64,000 nucleotides of DNA from Phialophora verrucosa (Eukaryota > Ascomycota > Eurotiomycetes > Chaetothyriales > Herpotrichiellaceae), in the NCBI GenBank assembly GCA_002099365.1, contig MSED01000004.1, positions 310,001-374,000 of the forward strand. Reading direction: 5' to 3'. Below, piece by piece: positions 1-10,600 of the stretch. The translations under genes and the position numbers were made by a program. The notes beneath the pieces were generated by a model. The model was not told the DNA's origin, made no database searches, and worked only from the letters and a program-made list of their open reading frames with translations. Position 1 is the stretch's first letter. Each line of letters starts with the position of its first letter.

Positions 1-205
1 ACTCCTCGATGATAGGCTCCGACTGTGTGCCTATGTCTCTGGCTGTTGCAAGACTCAATCGTAAGCGACCTGCTACTGCTGGCCAGAGTTGTGAAATGAC
101 AGATCGTCCTTCGCTCCTTGTTGTGGCGTGCTTCAGAAGGAACAGTGCGCGCCTCGTATTATCGAGGTAGAACGTGGCTTTTCCAATAGTCGGAAGGAGG
201 CTCAT
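1..205 (-). CDS. possible 5' part of a gene cut by the left edge
   Basis: Reading leftward from an ATG at 205, the frame stays open for 68 codons to the window edge. It would encode a basic, partly hydrophobic N-terminus beginning MSLLPTIGKATF. I recognise no domain. An intron could also lie inside this stretch. It sits 274 bp beyond the stop of the F-box gene on the same strand. The only support is the open frame at the edge, so the call is weak. Confidence 0.25.
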   Translation of the reverse strand, partial: MSLLPTIGKATFYLDNTRRALFLLKHATTRSEGRSVISQLWPAVAGRLRLSLATARDIGTQSEPIIEE

Positions 206-479
206 TCTCGGCTCTGGTGATTGGATCTATGTTTCACTAGAAGAGATGGACAAAGGCTACTGTTCTGCGTTCGAGACTGCTGAATATGTATTCCCAAGGT
301 GCCTTGAATGCGCACGGCTGTAACCTTGTGCTTAATTTTATTTTTGATGCCATCAGAATCCCTAGTCAACTGAAGGCTGATGCTTCGTGCAATTTCCACG
401 GCCTCACAGTGGCCGTTGCAGCATAATGCTCTCATTACCCATCATGATGCAAGCATAATTCCATGGAGTTGTTCAATCA

Positions 480-2387
480 TCAGTCCCTGTATTCTTCATC
501 GTCACTTGGCTCGCTGTCGAGAAAGTCGTTTTCACGATATTGTGTCTCAGCCGGACGCTGGTCGGAAATGACTAAATCTACCACATCACATCTGGCTTGC
601 ACAGTCTTCGGAGTTGAAGCATCACTTTCGTCGCTGTTCTCACTCCGGCTGCGCTCCTTGAGACGACTTTCTGCGATCCGGGTACTCTGGCGTTGTGATG
701 CGGAGGGTTGTCTCATGGAGCTTGACGTCTTGGCGACAATGTTCGAAGGCTTGTCTGTGTTGAGGAAAACATTTTCAAAGACAGGCATCCAATTCTGTCT
801 CATTTTTGCACGGTCACGCCAGCTGGCATCCTTTAGAATGACTTTGAGGCTGAGTTTCTTGAGAAAGGGCAAATCCTCGGATGCGTCCACCAGCGACGCG
901 AAGAACTTTTCAGCAGCTGCTTCAGTAACTTGCCGCATGTTTTCGATTGATATGCTGATGAGTTGGGATGGCCACGTAGGAGGTCCCTTGGGCAACAGCT
1001 CGTCAAAAAGAGGGTCACGATCATGCCAGGACGACGGGTCGATGTACACCATATCGATCTCGAGCTGTTGCAAACTTGGGCACAGTGTCCTGAGATTGGC
1101 CATAAAGCCCAAATCCATGGACTGGTTGTTGTTGAGTTTGAGTGACTGCAAGCTATGCCCAGCCGAGGATAAATATCCCTCGAGGACGTCAGACGTCAGA
1201 CGAGAGCAATTTGTGACCTCGAAGTGAAGCAGACCTGGCGGCAGCATCGGCATGGTGATTTCGTCCAAAATAGCGCAGTTTCGGAAACATAGTGATCGTA
1301 ATGCAGACAAACTCTTCAATGCTACGGCAAGGAAGCTCCGTGCAGAGGCGACGTCAGCATTCTCCGACTTCTCAGGGAGAGTAAGGTTGAGAAAAGTGAG
1401 GTCGCGCAAGTGCTTGAAGGACGGCCTGGAGTGGGCAGCCATAGCCTCCTTAAGGACATCGGTTGTGTTGGGGAACCTCCCATTCCAGTCAAAGCTCTTC
1501 AGGACCACATTATTACTCTCCAGGCGTCTGATAAGATCAAGCGGATAGGTCCAGCGCACCTTTTTGGCTTCGGGTTGCGCCCAACTAACAGTTGTCATGT
1601 CGTCATAGTTCGAGTAGAGCCGTATACCTTGGAGCTGAGGAGTAAGTGGGATCAATTCGTCCAACGAAATGCCACCCTTTTTGACTAAGAGATGCTTGAC
1701 TTCTATGTCCAAATACCGGATCTTTGACCGGAAGGAAGTGGAAAGCGAGCCAGGATCGTCCTGATCCTGCTTAAGCAGCCTCATGAGGCCGCGCGCTCGC
1801 TGCAGCGGATACAAAGGAGGACTGTAGAGCAGAGTTGCCATGCAAGCATCGTGAAAAGATCGGCATACACTTCCAGTGGTGCAAAGCCAATTGATTGATG
1901 GTTGTTGCCTTGACATGGGGCCATAAAGAGGGTAGGCAGCATATTGCATGATGTTCACCAAGACAAAGTATGGCAATGTCTGCCATGGTGGTATGCGCGC
2001 ATTTGTGGATGCTTTGGATGCGACAGCGACCATGCCACTTGATTTTGTCCCATTGTGATATGGCTGAATCTTCTGCCTCTTGTTTGCGAACTCTCTTTTT
2101 TTGGGTAGTGTTGCTGGTTGTTTTCGCTTTGGGCGATGTGTCCTGACAGTTGTCTGAGATTTGAAATTCGAGAGTGTCGGCTCCTGGTTAATGTCGGTCT
2201 CATCGGCGAATGAGTCTGATATGTCATCATCGCTCGATTCTCGATATGTCTGAACTCGACGAGCAGCACGGGCAGGACGAGTTTTTGTGATGAAATATTC
2301 ACGGTCCTCATCGGAACTACTGTCATCGTTTTGATACCGGACTCGAGGGATGCGGCGGGGTCGAGATTGGCTCGAGGCTGCAGGCAT
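480..2387 (-). CDS. F-box/leucine-rich-repeat-like protein
   Basis: Single-exon gene, 635 aa. I chose the ATG at 2387 (MPAASSQSRPRR, preceded by CCACC) rather than the 47 codons of open frame upstream, which look like leader sequence. Residues 1-125 are charged and low in complexity, with acidic Ser/Asp runs and basic patches (RPKRKQ, KKREFANKRQK) that could act as nuclear signals. Residues ~131-190 (PPWQTLPYFVLVNIMQYA) fit an F-box, which would dock on Skp1 in an SCF ubiquitin ligase. The region ~210-490 has irregular leucine-rich repeats such as LRDLTFLNLTLPE and LQSLKLNNNQS, a likely substrate-binding surface. The C-terminus is again acidic and Ser-rich. The substrate is unknown. The F-box is judged from its hydrophobic pattern only, so the SCF role is inference. 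Confidence 0.75.
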   Translation of the reverse strand: MPAASSQSRPRRIPRVRYQNDDSSSDEDREYFITKTRPARAARRVQTYRESSDDDISDSFADETDINQEPTLSNFKSQTTVRTHRPKRKQPATLPKKREFANKRQKIQPYHNGTKSSGMVAVASKASTNARIPPWQTLPYFVLVNIMQYAAYPLYGPMSRQQPSINWLCTTGSVCRSFHDACMATLLYSPPLYPLQRARGLMRLLKQDQDDPGSLSTSFRSKIRYLDIEVKHLLVKKGGISLDELIPLTPQLQGIRLYSNYDDMTTVSWAQPEAKKVRWTYPLDLIRRLESNNVVLKSFDWNGRFPNTTDVLKEAMAAHSRPSFKHLRDLTFLNLTLPEKSENADVASARSFLAVALKSLSALRSLCFRNCAILDEITMPMLPPGLLHFEVTNCSRLTSDVLEGYLSSAGHSLQSLKLNNNQSMDLGFMANLRTLCPSLQQLEIDMVYIDPSSWHDRDPLFDELLPKGPPTWPSQLISISIENMRQVTEAAAEKFFASLVDASEDLPFLKKLSLKVILKDASWRDRAKMRQNWMPVFENVFLNTDKPSNIVAKTSSSMRQPSASQRQSTRIAESRLKERSRSENSDESDASTPKTVQARCDVVDLVISDQRPAETQYRENDFLDSEPSDDEEYRD

Positions 2388-4250
2388 GGTGGGGAACCGC
2401 AGCCCTTGGCTGGCGAGGGAGATCGTGGGTGGTGTTGCGAAGGAGAGGAGATATTGGCGAGCGCAAGCCCAGGCGACGATTTCAAGCGCTAGATCATGTC
2501 CCCGGCATGCTGAAATAATCGCGCGCACAACAAGTGGTGTTGATATGAGTCAGTGTAGAAGCGCGGGATAGTGAGAGTCCAGCTGAGACGCAAGTGACAG
2601 GATGGTGAAGCCTTGCAGGTCATTGCGATTGTAATGCGCCGGATCTACCCGAGGCTAAGTTAAACGAGTTCCGTGATCGAGGGCATGTCTGCCGAGCATT
2701 CAGCGATATCCTTCACATTCTCGCTTCAACAGATATGCCTCTGCTTTCCATGCTTTGACTGCGGATGAGAACGCACTGCGCCATTTCTTGGTGTGCAACC
2801 TATCCCCGTCCCGTTGGTGCAGCTTCATCAGATATACCCCAACTGCCAGGCAACCAGGATCAGCGTAGCATGATATGCGATTGAGCTCGATCAGGAATTT
2901 TTGGTTGAGCATATGCTGCATGTGCTCGCGTTCCTCAGACTGTCAGCTTCGGTGGGCTAATCCTGTTCCTGAAAAGTGGCACAGCGCATCAATATCCGGA
3001 GTACATGAACTAGTCTAGTAGACGTAATTATCCTTATTGGACGAAGCCTATATATTTTGGTATACCTCGTACCCTCCACAAAGACGTCGCTGCTGGTCAC
3101 GGTCGTTCAACAACTGACAGCCCCGCGCGATTGTGCCTCCATACTCGATTTATTCACTGTGTGGCAGGAGCGCGGCGCGAACATCGACGCATCGACGCAT
3201 CGACGCTCGATCGCGACGTGGTGCGGGGGTCAAAATGGCGCACAAACGGGTGATTGCCGATACTGGTACGTGCATCGGGCAAGGTACCGGCTATCGTCGA
3301 GAGTGTTCTGACCACGCCGAGTTCTGTGCTGCTGTTCGCTGTCGGCCATGCATTGTAGCAATGTTTCGGGCACCTCTGCTTGTTGTCGCTCGTCGTGGCT
3401 ACTTGCATTTCGCTGATCGACAACTACAGCTTCTCGGCTATCTGAACAGGCGGTGCGAGACGATATCTTCACTCGTATCAGTTTCAGGTTTGCTGGAGTG
3501 GTTTAGCGTGGTGTTGAGCTGGCGCAATCGCCCAAAAAGCAAAGGAGCTCAAATCTCCGCTGGCTGATGTGCCGTGGCTGGGCAGCCCTCGAAAGAACCA
3601 CTTCGGGTCCCACTTCCAGGTTCCTTTCCCTGCGCCCGTCCAGTCACGGCATCGATCCTTCCCAGGGCGACAAGCAATCTAACCAAGAGCTCTTCAGGTC
3701 AAATCGCCCTCTTGTCTTCCTGTAACTTCGCCCACGTCTTCTCTGTTTGCTTTCGTACTTCTCATCAGTCCTCGTATTCCTGCATTGAAGCGTTGAGGAA
3801 GGGAAAGCCGTACCATTCGCTGCCCACTGACGGAGTTGCGTTCCTGATCTGCAGACTTGCAGCATCATCCTGCCACCTTCCACCACTCCAAGCCCCAGAA
3901 GCGAGTAAGGGCTCCATAATTGCCGACGCCGATACCAAGTCGCCCTGCCAACTTTTCCACTTCCTGCAGCAGCTTCTAGCCAATCCTGCTTATAACCTCT
4001 TCTACCACCCTTCGCGCAAATCGTCCAAAAATATCACATTGTCTCAGAGACTCTCAGCTACCGGTCGACCGTGTCCCACGCCTCTGCCGCCTTCAAGTGC
4101 AACTCGATCGAGTCTGTGCCCCCTCCGAATTGGCCTACCCCTCACAATCATCGGTACATGGTGTTTCAAGTTTCGAGTCCGCGATTGTCCTTCTCGACGT
4201 AATCCTTGGACGGTTGCGCTCAAGATTACGGCTCCTCGAAGAGCTGTAAA
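2388..4250. promoter_or_regulatory. divergent intergenic region, F-box gene / Chs7-like gene
   Basis: This 1.86 kb stretch separates two divergently transcribed genes. The part nearest the Chs7-like gene (about 3,600-4,250) is rich in CT runs on the plus strand, typical of fungal core promoters and 5' leaders. Open frames here give no recognisable protein. A short 8-bp tandem repeat is listed separately. Confidence 0.5.
3182..3209. repeat. 8-bp tandem repeat (CATCGACG-type)
   Basis: The motif CATCGACG occurs three times head to tail and is followed by a degenerate fourth copy (CTCGATCG). It lies in non-coding DNA upstream of both neighbouring genes. Confidence 0.6.
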
Positions 4251-5228
4251 ATGGGTGGAACACAGTATGGGAAGTTTCAAGTAGGAGCTTTCACCGCCTG
4301 GACGCGTGATAGATTGCTGACCTCGTGTGCAGAACTTCTGCAAAGATGCCACGCTACCCATATGCAATGTGAGACTACACCTCCAGCGATAAGCGCCGTT
4401 CTTCCATCTGACTTCCTCCAGATCCTCGTCGCCAACAATCAACCGCCCGAGCTTTCATACGGCGGATGTGTCCTACGCGGCATAACATTGAGCAACAACA
4501 GGAACCTCGCCAACTTGGGGTCAATACTGCTTGCCGGCATCGCAATCTTGGTAACACTTTTCCTATTATGGAGAGCAGAAAGGAAAGCTGCTGCCGTCGG
4601 TCGTCGAGAAATGCAGATATTTCTGGCAGGTTATTTGGTCATCGAGATATGCGAAATATTCACCGTCGGCGGATTTCCATTGAACAACGACGTGCGGAAA
4701 GGGTTCACAGCCGTCCACATAGCGGCCATCGTGGCGACCATGTGGATCTTACTCATGAATGCGGTGGTGGGCTACCAGTTACTTGATGACGGCACGGCGT
4801 TATCACTAGGGTTGATTGGATTCAGCGCCCTCGCCTTGTTCATTGGCACCGGTTACATTGCTCTCGACACGGCCTTTTCCTGGAGTGGTTTCTGGGACAG
4901 CTCGCTACAACCGCCGCATCAGCATTATGCACTCTACACGCTATATCAGCTCGCGCCGTTGGTCTTCATGTTCCTCTTCTTCGTCCTGGAATCAATCTTG
5001 GTTCTCAAGATCCTCGGCGAAACGAAGCCAATGATCTATCTCATCGCCGCAGCCCTGTTATTCGCCATCGGCCAAGTCTTCATGTATGTGATTTCAAAGC
5101 ATATATGTGATGGCACTGATGGAAAGATCAACGGGACCCTTTTTGAGACACTTTTCACCCTACTGAGCGTGGTGGCGATATTCGTGTTCTGGTCTTCAAT
5201 CACCGAGGATGACTGGCCAATCCAATGA
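4251..5228 (+). CDS. Chs7-family chitin synthase export chaperone (paralogue-like)
   Basis: Three exons: 4251-4280, 4333-4368 and 4422-5228, giving 290 aa. Both introns are 52-53 bp with clean GT...AG ends. Splicing joins MGGTQYGKFQ to NFCKDATLPICN and then ILVANNQPP, the conserved Chs7-type N-terminus. The rest has about seven membrane segments (for example LANLGSILLAGIAILVTLF) and the block AVGRREMQIFLAGYLVIEICE, and ends FWSSITEDDWPIQ. Chs7 proteins sit in the ER membrane and help chitin synthase III leave the ER. This sequence looks more like the second, less studied filamentous-fungal paralogue group than yeast Chs7, from memory of the family. The unspliced frame opens further upstream but lacks the conserved start. 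Confidence 0.88.
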   Translation: MGGTQYGKFQVGAFTAWTRDRLLTSCAELLQRCHATHMQCETTPPAISAVLPSDFLQILVANNQPPELSYGGCVLRGITLSNNRNLANLGSILLAGIAILVTLFLLWRAERKAAAVGRREMQIFLAGYLVIEICEIFTVGGFPLNNDVRKGFTAVHIAAIVATMWILLMNAVVGYQLLDDGTALSLGLIGFSALALFIGTGYIALDTAFSWSGFWDSSLQPPHQHYALYTLYQLAPLVFMFLFFVLESILVLKILGETKPMIYLIAAALLFAIGQVFMYVISKHICDGTDGKINGTLFETLFTLLSVVAIFVFWSSITEDDWPIQ

Positions 5229-5797
5229 GCGAGGAATGGCTGGATCAGGAGAACGAACCTGCAGCCGCCCGGCGTTCTCATGGATCATCACTCATGACCG
5301 GCAATTGCAGGTATCTCCTGAAATCTTGGAGCCACTGTATGACGGGGACATCTCAACTGGAATTGTACCACCCCTCTACCACCATACGCTGGCGGGAAAG
5401 GAACAAAAGGCTGGGTGGGGCGAGCTTGACGACTTGAACGCAGCGTTTGGCGTTTTGTGCAATGTGTAATGCGTACAGGTGGGATTTTCCACAGGAACTT
5501 CGGGTATCCTAGGCTGAGCAGGCCGTAATCATAGGGTAAGGTTGGAGCCATCTTCGCTGCACCTGGGTCTCCAATGCTGCGTCCCAAAAGCCATCTCACC
5601 ATAGACTAGAGTATACTTTTGTGAGATATTGACATGCCATATTGCTGCGGTAGTGGACCGGATCTGAAGATAGCCTCTAGGGCTTTCATGCGTGCACCTC
5701 CGCGACAGTACGGAGTATTTCATACTTCAAAGGATAGCTCCTTCAAATCATTCCTGAGGTCAACTGCTCAAAGACACACTCTCTGTTGGGCAGCGGA
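5229..5797. other. convergent 3' intergenic region
   Basis: This 569-bp stretch lies between the stop of the Chs7-like gene and the stop of the small membrane protein gene on the other strand. It presumably holds both 3' UTRs. I see no gene, repeat or RNA in it. Confidence 0.4.
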
Positions 5798-6428
5798 TTA
5801 CAGTACCAGCTTGACCCCGACGCAAGGTAGTGTCCATTCCGACCGTCCGAGTAAATGTCTTAGCCAATGCACTCCGATCCCAGTATCTGCAAGTGGTGAA
5901 ATTGGCGAGGATGAAGCTGTCGCCGTGGGCGTTGTAGATGTGACAACTCTGTGCGCGCCATCAAACAGATCTACCGCCGACTCCTTCATGGCGCGCACCA
6001 ACCCAGACATGGTCGACTGCGCAACATCCGCAAGAAATTCACTCATCTCCTCCGTCACAGTGCTATTGGCCTGCACCACTCCGCCCATAGAAGAATCAGT
6101 CGTGTACAGCCTCGGCGAGAACCATGCCGCAATGGTGCTCGCCGCATCCTCGCTATTGGTGTGCGACGGCAAATCGAAGAAACACCGATTCGACCAGTGG
6201 CATGAAGATGCGAAGAGGATGATGAGCAGGAAGGAGCAGTAAATACATGGTCGGTTGAGGATGTACGTTAGGAAGAGCAGCAGGATCAGGTGGATGGGTG
6301 AGAGCGAGAGCGGGAGTGGCAGGAGGAGCAACGGCAGGTATCTTTTATGTCGTTAGTAGCGGGTTTCCTTAGTCTGAAGGGAAAGAAAGGAGAAGCGAGA
6401 CGTACGAGCGAAGGCAATACATTGGCAT
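5798..6428 (-). CDS. small multi-pass membrane protein, spliced, function unknown
   Basis: Two exons on the minus strand: 6406-6428 (23 nt) and 5798-6341, giving 188 aa. The 64-bp intron has a GTACGT donor, a perfect CTACTAAC branch point and an AAAAG acceptor. The second exon has no early ATG of its own, which makes the splice model necessary. The product starts MPMYCLRS. It then has two or three strongly hydrophobic segments in the first ~60 residues, followed by HWSNRCFFDLPS. The remainder is soluble, with an amphipathic stretch (EEMSEFLADVAQST) and a Ser/Thr-rich tail. I recognise no family. It could be an ER or plasma membrane protein. A further 3' intron cannot be excluded. Confidence 0.6.
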
Positions 6429-7698
6429 TGAATTGCTGCCTGTGTTTGTACAGAGCGAACGGGATGGGTAAAAGCGTAAACCTGGAATGCAGGAAACAAT
6501 GGGGGGCATGAACCTTCAAAGGCGTCCGAGGGCCAAGGATTCAAGTGGACATGCGCCGTGACATGCGCCTGACACACGCGCGCATTCAAACAATGACGTC
6601 CTATGCAAGACTGGTTCTTAGCTACCGAGTATACGGTCGATATATATACATCAGCTCTTGGAATTACAGAAAGGGTCGATTCTACTTGGTGATAACCCAT
6701 TCTGGATAGAGGATAATTGCGTGTTGCTAGCCAGCTCATGTGCCGTATGACACCAAATGCTCTTTCGCTTCTACCTCGATCCAAACCCCTCTACACAAGA
6801 TAACTCGAGTTTTGTACAATAGGTGAGCCGGTGAGCATACTCTGAATTCAACCTGTGACCCGGCTCTGATCATTTTGATTCCTAGGGTGGAATATGCCGC
6901 GGGAGTTACGCTCTGGGGAAAGTTCGTGAGGACAATCCAGTGTAGTTTGGCTGCTCTTGGAAAACTGTGAATGCGCAGGTTGACGTATCTGCTCATGCCG
7001 ACGCCTGTCTGTTCTAAGGAAAGGTGCGGTGCCTACACTGATCACCTGCTTCGTGGCCGTAGAAGTAGGTCGTGGTTGTTCATAAATTCCGTTTAAATCT
7101 GAAGAAGCTGGGTACGGTCCTCGAATAAAAGCGTGAATGCCAATGTCGCGTAACTGATCGAAATCCAATTAGCCGTAGATTGGTGCCGTGCAGGTACGTG
7201 TACAAGTATTTCTGGGTGAAAAAGGCTGCACTACCACTCGAGAAGATATGTGTCTAATCAGGTCGGTTGAATCGAGGGAGACACATCGCGCAAGTTGTCG
7301 CTGGGTGATTGCGATTCGAATGAAAGAAAGAGGTCAGGTTCCAATGGATGTGAGGCTGCGGCGCGGTAAGGCTGTACATCTTGGCGCTCGATCGGACTCA
7401 TCATCGAAGTTGGAGCTTCACGCCGCAGACTGCGGAGAAATTTTGAGAGCCGCTTTGGTCGCGATTGATTCATGCTACTGTACCTGCCTGAATCATCAAA
7501 GTCACCGAACCGTGTCGTTGAATACATCATTCCTACTGCACTTCTCAGTGCTGCCATTCATTCTTGCTTTATCCTCAGCTTTCCCGGTGTAGCATCTGGG
7601 AAACGAGGAGCCAGCCGCGCTTTACCAATCAATCTATCGCTTGATTTAGACGCAATCCATGAGCTCACAAGCTTGACGTCCTTCAGTCGACTGAAACC
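6429..7698. promoter_or_regulatory. divergent intergenic region upstream of EDC4
   Basis: This 1.27 kb region lies between the small membrane protein gene (-) and EDC4 (+). Pyrimidine-rich stretches precede the EDC4 ATG. Several short open frames exist on both strands, but none resembles a protein family. Confidence 0.4.
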
Positions 7699-10600
7699 AT
7701 GTCGACCAACGACTTGCAAGCCCTGTTTGCCAACCTGAGGCCAAAGCCTCGTGATTCCCCTGCCCCATCCCACACCTCCAACAACGCGGGCCACGCTTCT
7801 CCGTTCACTGGCGTATCGCCACTTCCTTCAAGCCCTCCTCCACGTTCTACATCCGTCGCGAACGAAGGATCTTACAACAGCCAGATGGCACAACCTGTGG
7901 CATCGGCACCTTCTGCCACTGCGCAGTCCTTACTAAACTTGCTCAATTTCGGGCCTTCCACCTCAACATCTGCGAATGCGAACTCAGGCCGACCGTCTTC
8001 TGCCAGCAACACACATGTCTTCGCGGAAGGCCAGAATGGCAAGGTACCTCCAACTCAGGCGCCAAGACAAGAACCATTGGCTTCAGCTTCTGACCTTGTC
8101 GCCAAACTTATGTCTCCTCCAGCCGAAGTGCGGCCGGCTCTCCGGTCTCCTTTCAACCTGGAAGATCAGGGCGGAGATGGCGATCGTCCGTCTTCTACAA
8201 ACGGTCGTGATGCTTCACAAGATGTTCTTCTAAAGCTTCTGAGCAAGGCACAACATGGAAATTCGGTTGGCGCACGTCAGGCCCCCATTGAGAGAACGCA
8301 GTCTAGTCAGCCAAGAGACGCTGCGGATATCAAGTCCTTGTTTACCTCGATCAACACCCCTCAGTCAGCCCCTGCTGATGCTGCCGTTCCTGTGAGCAAG
8401 CCTCCAGTTCAGTCCCAGCCCATGTTTACCTACACGAATCCTTTCGAAGCATTACACACCTCGTTAAATGCCTCTCCCGCACCGACACCCGGAGATGGAC
8501 CATCCGTCCCCAGGCTGCTCGGTACCGATATTGCGCGTCCTAGCGTTGAGAGTGGCCCTGATCAGTCTGAGGTCGCAGCTTCGCGCATAGCTACTAGCGG
8601 ACCGGTTGGGAAGAGAAAGATTCTCACGCCCAGACTACCCTCGGGATCGAAAAATACTGCAATTTCGCGCGAAGCTTCAGTGGATCCATCGTCTCAAAAT
8701 TGGGAAGCTGGAAGTGAGGACGTCGTTCCTGTGCAGGATGTCGAGGCCATACCTGCTCCAGATGGCAGGCAAGAAGACCAGACAATGGAAGAGACTCCTG
8801 AGGACGCTCGTTCTGAGGCAAAGCACGGGGACACATCTGAAGCCGAGAAGGCGGTTGCTCGGTCGCCTGACGGCGGGGATGAATGGGAAGATGTTGAGGG
8901 GTCACCGAACAAAGAAGATGCCAGAGTCGTGCCTGTCTACAATTTCCCTATCAAGCCGTTTGTTTCCCTCAGCTTGCAGTTGCCCCAACCTTCGGAAGTC
9001 GGCATTAGGGATGACGGCGTCATGGAAATTTCGCGACTAAAGAAGGAATTCGACCAACTGGATCGTTCATTAGCAGCAGCAACTTCAAAGTACATCACCT
9101 ACGCGTTGGTAAAGAACGGCGGCATGCGCATCATCAGGCAAGATGATGGGAGTGACAGACAGGTATTCAAGAACTCCGGTGACCGCATCTTCACAGTCTC
9201 ACTTTGCACATCCTCTGCTCCTGGGGAACCAAGTGATGATCAAGCTGTTCTTGGAACCGGCGTCAGTGGAACGGTGTACTACGCAACTATCAACAAAAAT
9301 GGGAATGATCTCTTTGAGAAGAATGAGCTGGAGGCTGAGAGTCTCATTTTCCCTCCCTATCCTCCAGCTGATGAGAACACAGCTGGGGGCGTACTGAAAA
9401 CACGTGCGAAACGGAGTTCCCGGCATCCAGAGTTCTTCGCCATTGGACGCGGCAAAGCAATCCATCTTGTCTGGCCAGCAACTGCTTTATCTCCACGTTA
9501 CGGCGTCGAGGGCCACAATCGGAGAGTGGACGTGGAAAAGTTCTTCCAGGAACGGTCGCTGCAGATTGCTACTGGCAAGGCCGGAAAGGACTTCACCTTC
9601 AGCGAGGACGACACCCTCGTCGTGTCTCTTGATAAGACCGGAAGACTTCGATTTTGGGACATTCGCAAATTGATTGATGAGTCCAATGCTAGCGCAGCTC
9701 GTGTTGCAGGCGTGGTTGTAGACTCTCCACTCCTGTCTCTTTCGACTGCATCGCCATCGGAAAAGTCATGGCCAACCTCCGTTATGTTTGTTGACAAGGT
9801 CCGCCCATACAACAAGGGCTCGGCGTTGCGCTATGTTTTGGTCGGACTGCGGCAAAATCATACGCTTCAGCTCTGGGACATTGCGTTGGGCAAGGCGGTG
9901 CAAGAGCTCAATTTCCCCCATGAGAACGAGACGGACCCCATCTGCAGTGTTTGCTACCACGCTAACAGCGGTATCATCGTGGTCGGGCATCCTACTCGGA
10001 ACTCGCTCTTCTTCATCCATCTATCTGCGCCAAGATACACCTTGGCTACCTCTCTGTCCCAGGCGGCGTACGTTCAGCGTATTGCTCAGAAAGACCCAGA
10101 GCTCCCTAAGCCCGAATCTACTGCCTGTATGAGTGGCATCCGAGAGATCTCATTTGCCGAGAAAGGCCAGCTGAGGAGTGTCGAGATTCTGCCCGTCCAT
10201 CGAACCACTGATGCGCAGAAGAATCTAGACGACCGAAAGCCTCTGTTTGAGCTCTATATTGTGCACTCCAAGGGCGTCACGTGCCTCAATATCGCCAAGG
10301 AAGACCTTGGTTGGGATGTCAACAGCAAGGTTGTGCATGCCATCAATGCTGCGGACGATGGGTATGTCTCTCTGAAGGAATTGCGACTCGGCAGTGTGAT
10401 TGAAGAGGGCCACCAAGAGAGTAGCCCAGTAGAGGAAACGCCACAGCCCTCCAAGAGCTCGAAGAAGAAATCCGGCAAGAAGAGTTCAACATCCACCGAA
10501 CGGGCGGAGACTACTCAAGTTGAAGAAGCAGCACCCTCCAAGCCCGCCCCTGTTCATGCTCAAAGCAACGGGCCGGAACCGGCAAAAATGGAAATTCCAA

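Noticed and set aside
3574..4284. 236-codon open frame upstream of the Chs7-like gene
   Set aside because: It is Ser/Pro-rich from CT-rich promoter DNA, overlaps the real first exon in another frame and shows no family likeness.
7188..7592. 134-codon frame before EDC4
   Set aside because: No family likeness. It lies in the divergent promoter and overlaps similar chance frames on the other strand.
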